From Euryarchaeota archaeon UBA128 (GTDB lineage Archaea; Thermoplasmatota; Poseidoniia; Poseidoniales; Poseidoniaceae), in the NCBI GenBank assembly GCA_002496955.1, contig DALZ01000059.1:1-6247 (forward strand): a DNA stretch of 6,247 bases, given 5' to 3'. The notes beneath the pieces are model-generated. The model searched no databases and was not told where the DNA came from. It saw only the letters and a program-made list of their open reading frames with translations. Positions 1 through 5,261 of the stretch are shown one piece after another; position 1 is the first letter of the stretch, and each line of letters starts with the position of its first letter. The translations under genes were made by a program, and so were the position numbers.

Positions 1-546
1 GTCGATTTATCGTCACAAGCTCAACTGAGGGCTAATGTTTCTATTACTGGCTCAATAGATGATTCTTGGGCTTGCCTCAACAAAGGATGGAAACTAATTG
101 ATGCCAATGCAGAAGAAATTGCTGACGGTGTTATCATGGAGGGTGCTGGACCTAACCCGGATGATTGGATAGTGATTATAGCTTTAAGAGATGAGCGAGA
201 AAATCGACCTGAGTTAGAGGACTTTGCACCGCTCTACAACGAATTCGAGAAAGCACTGTTAGCGCTTCAACAAGGCGAAATACTCAACTGTTTAACCATA
301 AATGGTAGAGCAGTATGTGCGGTAACCAATGATATTCAAGGTAGAAAAATTTCTAACGACGCATTCATAAACGGTGCTAGATCATCTGGACTTACTGGTT
401 CTGGGCCTGCTGTAGTTATTGTGATACCAAGTTTGGTTCCTTCATCAGCAGAGCGTATAAAGTCAACTCTGTCACGCATATTACCCAAAGAGCAAATAAT
501 CGAGACAAGGTTTTTGTCACAAGATTCTGATGAATTAGAAACATAA
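1..546 (+). CDS. aroK: Shikimate kinase, archaeal GHMP type (C-terminal part; 5' end outside window)
   Basis: Phosphorylates shikimate to shikimate 3-phosphate with ATP in the cytoplasm, two steps before chorismate. The reading frame is open from base 1, well upstream of the first ATG at 136, so that ATG is internal and the true start lies left of the window. 181 residues are visible; archaeal shikimate kinases run to roughly 280-300, so about the last two thirds is present. Visible residues 14-21 (SITGSIDD) match the family's T-G-A-x-D-D segment, followed by a strand and D-A-N where relatives have T-D-N. Residues 130-139 (GLTGSGPAVV) are the glycine-rich C-terminal GHMP kinase motif. The ATP-binding P-x-x-x-G-L-x-S-S-x-A motif would be upstream and cannot be seen. 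This family is unrelated to bacterial P-loop AroK, and its presence is the best clue to an archaeal host. The next gene, aroC, acts two steps later in the same pathway, which supports the call. Another GHMP kinase is possible but unlikely. Confidence 0.86.
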   Translation, partial: VDLSSQAQLRANVSITGSIDDSWACLNKGWKLIDANAEEIADGVIMEGAGPNPDDWIVIIALRDERENRPELEDFAPLYNEFEKALLALQQGEILNCLTINGRAVCAVTNDIQGRKISNDAFINGARSSGLTGSGPAVVIVIPSLVPSSAERIKSTLSRILPKEQIIETRFLSQDSDELET

Positions 547-557
547 AAATTTGCGCA

Positions 558-594
558 GGTTCTTGAACCAATACCGTTAGGTATTAGCGATACC
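558..594 (+). promoter_or_regulatory. Nested dyads in the aroK-aroC spacer
   Basis: The 49-base spacer (547-595) holds three small symmetrical elements. GGTTC-TT-GAACC lies at 558-569. AATACC-GTTA-GGTATT at 570-585 can form a six-pair stem with a four-base loop. The same GGTAT (580-584) can instead pair with a second ATACC (590-594), which ends one base before the aroC start, so the last two stems exclude each other. No clear Shine-Dalgarno sequence precedes aroC; only a weak TTAGGT lies at 577-582, inside the stem. A role in controlling aroC translation or in RNA processing is inference. The arms are short enough to arise by chance. Confidence 0.3.
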
Positions 595-595
595 G

Positions 596-1678
596 ATGCA
601 GATGAGCCTAGGTGAAGTTCTGCGACTCACACTGTTTGGCACTAGTCACGGACCCCGGGTTGGCGCATTTCTAAGCGGAGTCCCTGCCGGTATAGAAATC
701 AATAGAGAAGCCATTCAAAATGCGATGGATGCAAGAAAACCAGGCGGTAGGTATGCCAGCAAACGGAAGGAACCTGATAATGTGGAACTACTGAGTGGTG
801 TGGTAAACGACATTACCAACGGTGAAAAAATCGAAATCTCAATCAAAAACAGTGATGTTAGAACCAAAGACTACTCGTTTTTACCAAACCAACCTCGACC
901 TGGACATCAAGATATGGTAATGATGAAAAAAACCAATGGTAAAGCCGATTTGAGAGGCGGTGGCACATCAAGTGCTAGGTTAACTGCGCCAATTGTAGCA
1001 GCAGCGGCGATAATATCGCCAATAATTAAACAATTAAACATCAATGTGAATGCCCATGTATCATCGATCGGTGAAATAAAAGCCAATCCTATCATCAATT
1101 GCCCGCCAAAATGGAGTTCTGATGAATGTGAACAAATCAGATGTCAAGACCCTGAGGCAGCTGATGCAATGATAAGTTTAATCGAGCAACAACGGCGTAA
1201 TTTAGATTCAATCGGTAGTGAGGTTGAACTGCAAATTTCTGGAATGCCAATGGGAATCGGCGAGCCATGGTTTGATGGAATTGAGCCATACTTAGCCAGA
1301 GTAATGATGTCAATACCTGCCGCTAGGGGCGTAGAGTTTGGTGAAGGTTTCTCTGTAGTAAAAATGAGTGGAAGCGAACACAACAGCCCGTGGGGTGGCG
1401 ACAAAGACAACCCAATACTGATTGGAGAAAAGCCCGATGGCGCATTAGCCGGCCTATCTACTGGTTCGGATTTATTTTGTAAAGTTGCTTTCAAACCGCC
1501 CTCCAGCATACCAAAAGCACAAGTGACATTGAACTTGGCGACAAATCAACAAGAAACGCTGAAAGTGAAGGGAAGACATGACCCTGTATTAGCACCAAGA
1601 GCGGTCGCTGTGGTCGAAGCAATGGCAAAATTTGCTATCGCCGACTTAGCACTGAGAGGAGGCTTTTACCATGAATGA
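596..1678 (+). CDS. aroC: Chorismate synthase
   Basis: Converts 5-enolpyruvylshikimate 3-phosphate to chorismate, using reduced FMN, as the last common step to Phe, Tyr, Trp and other aromatics. At 360 residues it has the usual length. Family landmarks appear in order: GTSHG (15-19, catalytic His18), RKPGG (47-51), ELLSGVV (64-70), RPGHQD (101-106, catalytic His104), RGGGTSSARLTAP (120-132), GMPMGIGEPWFDGIE (216-230), IPAARGVEFGEGF (240-252), LAGLSTG (284-290), AFKPPSSIP (298-306) and GRHDP (326-330). The segment usually reading N-x-G-G-x-x-G-G-I-S is altered here (DGALAGLS, 281-288), a mild divergence near the FMN/substrate site. The start is ATG 596 or ATG 602; the latter gives MSLGEVLR, closer to the family start. 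An in-frame TAG at 578-580 excludes longer forms. It follows shikimate kinase by 49 bases and overlaps the next gene by 8, consistent with one operon. Confidence 0.96.
   Translation: MQMSLGEVLRLTLFGTSHGPRVGAFLSGVPAGIEINREAIQNAMDARKPGGRYASKRKEPDNVELLSGVVNDITNGEKIEISIKNSDVRTKDYSFLPNQPRPGHQDMVMMKKTNGKADLRGGGTSSARLTAPIVAAAAIISPIIKQLNINVNAHVSSIGEIKANPIINCPPKWSSDECEQIRCQDPEAADAMISLIEQQRRNLDSIGSEVELQISGMPMGIGEPWFDGIEPYLARVMMSIPAARGVEFGEGFSVVKMSGSEHNSPWGGDKDNPILIGEKPDGALAGLSTGSDLFCKVAFKPPSSIPKAQVTLNLATNQQETLKVKGRHDPVLAPRAVAVVEAMAKFAIADLALRGGFYHE
1654..1662 (+). promoter_or_regulatory. Strong ribosome-binding site inside aroC for the aspartokinase gene
   Basis: GAGAGGAGG lies within the last codons of aroC, eight bases before the ATG at 1671. 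It is the strongest Shine-Dalgarno match on the plus strand here and fixes the downstream start. Because that start overlaps the aroC stop (ATGAATGA), the aspartokinase can be translated by ribosomes finishing aroC and also by fresh initiation. Confidence 0.8.
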
Positions 1679-2990
1679 TGTTGTTGTTCACAAATTTGGT
1701 GGTTCTTGTCTGCGAGACTCCTCTGACTTGGAGACGATTGCTGAAATCATAAATGCTCAGGCCGGAAAAACTGTCATTGTCGTTTCTGCACTATGGGGTG
1801 TTACTGACCGACTACTTAGAGCGGCGAATGAACCGAGATACGCAACAAGATTGGTATCAGATTTGAAAAAACAACACTCAAGATTCTCACCATTGATTGA
1901 GCAATCAATCCTTGCTGAAAAATATAACAATGTATTCACGGGAATCGAAAAATCGCTATCTAATTTATCCACGAATCCAGATAGCTATGTTGATGTTAAC
2001 ACTCTTCTAGCTGCCGGAGAGCGACTATCTGCTCTGGTGGTTGCTAACGAGTTAAGAAAAAAAGAAATGGATGCCTATCCAGTTGGTTCGGAAGATATTG
2101 GTATCTGTTTAGATGGTACTGACACTGCCACAGGCGTGGATATTGAGAGTTCGATTAAGAAACTGGATCATTCTGCTTTTTTTGGTATCCCTGTGATAAC
2201 AGGTTGGTTTGGTGAAGGAAAAGATGGCAATCTTGCCCTCCTAAGTAGAGGAGGAAGTGACCATTCTGCGGCAGCCATTGCGAGAATTCTAGATGCAAAA
2301 AAATTAATTTTATGGAAAGATGTTGATGGAATATTATCAATAAATCCGCGTTGGGGTGTTAGTGTAAAGGCAGTTCCTTACTTGGGGTATGATGAAGCGA
2401 GAGAGCTTAGCCGGATGGATGCTCCAGTGGTTCACCACACAACCATGGCACCAGTCAAGGATTGTGGTATACCAATCGAGATTAGAAATCTTCACTCTCC
2501 TTCGAAGTCATACGCACCAACCGTAATCGGACCAAACATAATTCAAACTAGTCAACTCAAAGCCATTGGTTGCATGAGAAGTATCGCTAGAATTACTGCC
2601 GAGGTTGGTGACGTGAGTAATCAGAGTAAACTATTGGGTCAAATACTAATCCATCTAGACCGCGAAAATATAACCTGCTGGTCAGTTGAATCAAGACCCT
2701 CAACCATAGATATTGTGGTTTCCCAGCAACAATTAACAATTGCTGAAAACATTATTGAAACCAGATTACTAATTACCAATGTTGACTTGTTTTCATGCTT
2801 AATATCCTTCATCGGCACCAACAGTAGAGAAATTGTTGAACGGAGACTTCAACAGGTAAACTCAAAAATTAGTGATCTGAGATTTCTTAACTCTACCAAA
2901 TTATCAGTGCAATATGTTGCCAACACTAACGATATCAAGCAACTTATGAGTCAATTGTCAACCGTGATCGAGGAAAAACCAAACGTTTGA
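1671..2990 (+). CDS. Aspartokinase (divergent), kinase domain plus C-terminal ACT-like region
   Basis: Phosphorylates L-aspartate to 4-aspartyl phosphate, the first step to lysine, threonine, methionine and aspartate semialdehyde. The 439 residues fit a monofunctional aspartokinase. Kinase-domain marks are KFGGS (8-12), VVSALWGVTDRLL (37-49), AAGERLSA (114-121), PVITGWFG (174-181), LSRGGSDHSAAAIA (191-204), KDVDG (216-220), NPR (225-227, D-P-R in most relatives), and VVHHTTMAPV (253-262, where V-L-H-P-R-x-x-x-P is usual). Residues about 300-365 and 375-436 look like two weakly conserved ACT domains, the usual feedback sensor, but ligand residues cannot be assigned. The start is fixed by a strong Shine-Dalgarno at 1654-1662 and an 8-base overlap with aroC. 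It lies in an aromatic operon rather than beside lysine or threonine genes, so I leave the symbol (lysC/thrA-like paralogue) open. Another amino-acid kinase of the same superfamily is a less likely alternative. Confidence 0.87.
   Translation: MNDVVVHKFGGSCLRDSSDLETIAEIINAQAGKTVIVVSALWGVTDRLLRAANEPRYATRLVSDLKKQHSRFSPLIEQSILAEKYNNVFTGIEKSLSNLSTNPDSYVDVNTLLAAGERLSALVVANELRKKEMDAYPVGSEDIGICLDGTDTATGVDIESSIKKLDHSAFFGIPVITGWFGEGKDGNLALLSRGGSDHSAAAIARILDAKKLILWKDVDGILSINPRWGVSVKAVPYLGYDEARELSRMDAPVVHHTTMAPVKDCGIPIEIRNLHSPSKSYAPTVIGPNIIQTSQLKAIGCMRSIARITAEVGDVSNQSKLLGQILIHLDRENITCWSVESRPSTIDIVVSQQQLTIAENIIETRLLITNVDLFSCLISFIGTNSREIVERRLQQVNSKISDLRFLNSTKLSVQYVANTNDIKQLMSQLSTVIEEKPNV
2974..2978 (-). 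terminator. Possible oligo-T terminator for the minus-strand operon, inside the aspartokinase gene
   Basis: Read on the minus strand, a run of five T (GGTTTTTCC) occurs 12 bases after the stop codon of the six-helix membrane gene. Archaeal RNA polymerase can stop at short T-rich tracts without a hairpin. Because the two operons abut, this lies within the last codons of the opposing aspartokinase gene. It is a short run and may be chance. Confidence 0.25.
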
Positions 2991-3914
2991 TTATTCGGCT
3001 CGCTTTTCTCTAAACTTCTGCAAGTGATTCGGCAGGTTAAGAGCAAACAAGCCACCGACCACGCAAAATACAAAGAATGTCCCTAAGGCAACACCGTATA
3101 CGGAAATTAGTTCAACAGATTCTTCCATTCTAGTCGCAGTATCGGACGAAAATATACCGACAATAAAGGGCAGTATTGTATTTGCCGAAAGCACAATAAT
3201 TGCAAGAATTGCTGCTGAGACTGGGTTGATTACCAACGAGCGATGATACTTGCCCACAATTTTCTTAGGGTTCATTACATAAACTTCATTGGTTCTAATA
3301 CTAGTGTCCAACATAGAATACCTGATAACGCCGTTAGCAAGTTCAAAGTACATCACCAGCAGAACAGCATAACTCACAACTAGGATATTTAGTAAAGCAG
3401 GGCTGTCTTGGAGGCCAAATGGGTCTGTAGAAAGCGATACTTTGGAGGCCGCAAACCGCATAATTGCTAGGATAAACAGAATGTTACTAACCAGTGTGAA
3501 TCGAGCATCTCTTTGCATTGTGCCCCAAAATCCTGTTCCTGCGGCGATGACAATTATCGCTATTTGCACGACAAAAGAAATTGCTAAACTACCGGTCATC
3601 AAATACCACAGTGTGCCTTCTGGAGGGGATACCATGTATGTCAGCAAAGAAAGTGCCACAAGCACACCGTAAACTCCCAATTGAAGATTCTGAACCATTC
3701 TGTCTGGTGGTAGGAATTTGGTTTTTGGTACTAACGGGCCACCAAGTAAACTTTCGATGAACGACGGCATTTCTACTGTTGGAATTGCATCTTTTGGGAT
3801 TTCGGCCCCTGCACCCGCTTGGCCAGCTAGTTTCTTTCTAGATGGTGCTGAGGACCTAACTGTTTTACCCTCGTAGAGAATTCTCGTATCCCCGGATGGC
3901 TTGCTTACAGTCAC
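2991..3914 (-). CDS. Six-helix membrane protein of unknown function, last gene of the MoxR-DUF58 operon
   Basis: I do not recognise this family. The 307 residues comprise a soluble, basic N-terminal tail of about 70 residues (with SRKK and an Ala/Gly-rich AGQAGAGAE), then six hydrophobic segments at about 77-95, 102-125, 138-156, 172-193, 231-254 and 268-292, and a basic tail (QKFREKRAE). Charged residues fit the positive-inside rule with both ends in the cytoplasm: the 126-137 and 194-230 loops carry Arg/Lys, while loops near 96-101, 157-171 and 255-267 are acidic or neutral. No signal peptide and no catalytic motif are evident. The start is GTG 3914, because a GAGGTGAT Shine-Dalgarno lies just before it and the nearby ATG at 3916 is followed at once by TGA. 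It follows the DUF58 gene by nine bases, so translational coupling and a shared function with MoxR/DUF58 are likely inference. Its stop touches the stop of the convergent aspartokinase gene. Confidence 0.85.
   Translation of the reverse strand: MTVSKPSGDTRILYEGKTVRSSAPSRKKLAGQAGAGAEIPKDAIPTVEMPSFIESLLGGPLVPKTKFLPPDRMVQNLQLGVYGVLVALSLLTYMVSPPEGTLWYLMTGSLAISFVVQIAIIVIAAGTGFWGTMQRDARFTLVSNILFILAIMRFAASKVSLSTDPFGLQDSPALLNILVVSYAVLLVMYFELANGVIRYSMLDTSIRTNEVYVMNPKKIVGKYHRSLVINPVSAAILAIIVLSANTILPFIVGIFSSDTATRMEESVELISVYGVALGTFFVFCVVGGLFALNLPNHLQKFREKRAE
3004..3007 (+). terminator. Possible oligo-T terminator for the plus-strand operon, inside the opposing gene
   Basis: A short pyrimidine-rich stretch, CGCTTTTCTC, begins about 12 bases after the aspartokinase stop codon. 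It is the only T-run near that end and is placed almost symmetrically to the one proposed for the other strand. Four T is weak evidence. Confidence 0.18.
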
Positions 3915-3917
3915 ATT

Positions 3918-3925
3918 ATCACCTC
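3918..3925 (-). promoter_or_regulatory. Ribosome-binding site overlapping the DUF58 stop codon
   Basis: On the minus strand the junction reads TTTTGAGGTGATAATGTG. GAGGTGAT is a full match to the 16S 3' end, shares bases with the DUF58 stop codon TGA, and sits three bases before the GTG start of the membrane gene. This decides the GTG start and indicates stop-start coupling between the two genes. Confidence 0.8.
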
Positions 3926-5237
3926 AAAATCCTCTTGCTCCCGCAAGTGCAGTTGACAGGAGCATGTCTGGTTCCCAATCCATTATGTTGACACCTAGTC
4001 CGCGTAATTCTCCGATTAATACATCACGCTCAGTTTTCAGAACTTCGTAACCGGTTCTATCGATTCGCTTAGCGTCGAACTCAAATTCCAATGATGAGGG
4101 TGATAGCACCGTGACATCAAAATTTCTTGCTCTAAAATCGCGTAGTGCACTAATAATGGTCGGATCATCCTCTAGGTTGGACAGGAATATGATTGGGCTG
4201 CCTTTATTGATATGTGGCATTATGCGATTAACTACTACTTGTAGAGGAATGTTGCCACGGGCAACAGCACCCGCAAGTTTGGTAAGAATAACGTATAATT
4301 GCTTTTTTCCTGTGTCTCTATCGACGCTGACAACCTCGTCACCGTATACAATTACTCCCACAGAATCTCTTCTGCTTAGGAAATACTTCGCTAATGATGC
4401 TGCTGCTCGTGTCGAGTATACTAGGGCGTTTCTTGAAACAGGACCTGTCTCAGAAACGGCTCTTGAATCAACAATAATTATGATGTCCGATACCGCATCT
4501 CTTTCTCTTTCATTAACCATCAATTTCCCAGAACGAGCGTAGGCTGACCAATTAATCGACCTAAATGAGTCTCCCTCAAAATATTCTCGAAGAGAGTAGA
4601 ACTCGGAACCTGGTCCTGGTTGCCTGATATTTACTGCTCCGGTGAAGATTTTTGGCACTCTAGATTTCACAAAGGTTTCTTTCAAGTCTTCCATCTTAGG
4701 GAATACAAGAAAATCATCGTAGACATGCATTTCTTTTTCCTTGTGAAATAATCCAAACGGGTCTTGTATCCTCACAGCAACAGGACCGATACTGTAGAAT
4801 CCTCGTAGCGGGCATTCAACCGTATATTCGATGAAAGTTTCTCTGCGCGGGCCTAACTCCATCAGGATGTAATTTGAACCCTCCTTAATCCGCATCACTT
4901 CCGGCACCCTGTCTCTAACCTCCAAAATTTTTGGTAGGGGTGAATTATTTTGCATCCTTAATGTTACATTTAATTCTCCATCCTCAAATAGTCGAGCACT
5001 GGAGAGTTTCCGCATGGCAATGACGCTTCCCAAAGCAATGCCTTCCTCTCCTGACCACTCATCTGCTCTTCTACCCGAGGAAGCCACGTCAGCATGACCA
5101 CCAAACAAGGCAGCCCAAGTCAGAAATACGAAAATGACTACTGCAATCGTTACTAATTGCTCATTTCGCAGAGTCAGACCAAGCAAATACATCGCTATGG
5201 CGAGACTACCTAACATCGCTGACTTACGGCTCCACAT
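3924..5237 (-). CDS. DUF58 family membrane-anchored protein with vWA-like C-terminal domain
   Basis: DUF58 proteins pair with MoxR AAA+ ATPases and are thought to act as membrane-bound adaptors in assembly or remodelling of client complexes; the client here is unknown. Numbering from a possible upstream GTG at 5246, two N-terminal hydrophobic helices (about 9-26 and 29-49) anchor it. A beta-rich segment (about 85-185) follows, with PLRGFYSIGPV (146-156) and DPFGLF (162-167). The DUF58 signature is at 213-248, with key residues G-S-E-F, L-R-E-Y, G-D, R-S-I-N-W and A-R-S-G-K-L. A von Willebrand-like fold follows, but its metal site looks degenerate: DSRAV (260-264) replaces D-x-S-x-S, and SNLED (356-360) replaces the usual S-D-L. 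I chose ATG 5237 because AGGTG at 5244-5248 lies six bases upstream of it; GTG 5246 would overlap that site and adds only three residues. It follows moxR by 24 bases. Confidence 0.92.
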   Translation of the reverse strand: MWSRKSAMLGSLAIAMYLLGLTLRNEQLVTIAVVIFVFLTWAALFGGHADVASSGRRADEWSGEEGIALGSVIAMRKLSSARLFEDGELNVTLRMQNNSPLPKILEVRDRVPEVMRIKEGSNYILMELGPRRETFIEYTVECPLRGFYSIGPVAVRIQDPFGLFHKEKEMHVYDDFLVFPKMEDLKETFVKSRVPKIFTGAVNIRQPGPGSEFYSLREYFEGDSFRSINWSAYARSGKLMVNERERDAVSDIIIIVDSRAVSETGPVSRNALVYSTRAAASLAKYFLSRRDSVGVIVYGDEVVSVDRDTGKKQLYVILTKLAGAVARGNIPLQVVVNRIMPHINKGSPIIFLSNLEDDPTIISALRDFRARNFDVTVLSPSSLEFEFDAKRIDRTGYEVLKTERDVLIGELRGLGVNIMDWEPDMLLSTALAGARGF

Positions 5238-5243
5238 AACTAA

Positions 5244-5248
5244 CACCT
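5244..5248 (-). promoter_or_regulatory. Ribosome-binding site that decides the DUF58 start
   Basis: AGGTG on the minus strand ends six bases before ATG 5237, a normal spacing. The alternative GTG start (5246-5244) is made of this same sequence and has no Shine-Dalgarno of its own, so the ATG is preferred. Confidence 0.6.
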
Positions 5249-5261
5249 GTCAATTAAGTAA

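Noticed and set aside
136..546. ATG at 136 as the start of a 136-residue gene
   Set aside because: The frame is open to base 1 and the upstream codons carry conserved shikimate kinase residues (TGSIDD), so this Met is internal.
547..595. Internal promoter for aroC in the spacer
   Set aside because: I see no convincing TATA box plus BRE at the proper distance from the start; the A/T stretch at 543-552 is too short and mostly the aroK stop region.
907..1098. Hydrophobic 63-residue minus-strand frame inside aroC
   Set aside because: The hydrophobicity reflects the complement of aroC codons; there is no independent support for a small membrane protein.
1144..1509. 121-residue open frame on the minus strand within aroC
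   Set aside because: Lies wholly opposite a strongly conserved gene, has no Shine-Dalgarno that I can see and resembles no known domain.
3442..3672. 76-residue open frame on the plus strand opposite the six-helix protein
   Set aside because: Antisense shadow without motif or start signal; the opposite frame shows clean alternation of membrane helices.
4111..4542. 143-residue open frame on the plus strand opposite DUF58
   Set aside because: Antisense shadow of a conserved gene; no family motif and no convincing ribosome-binding site.
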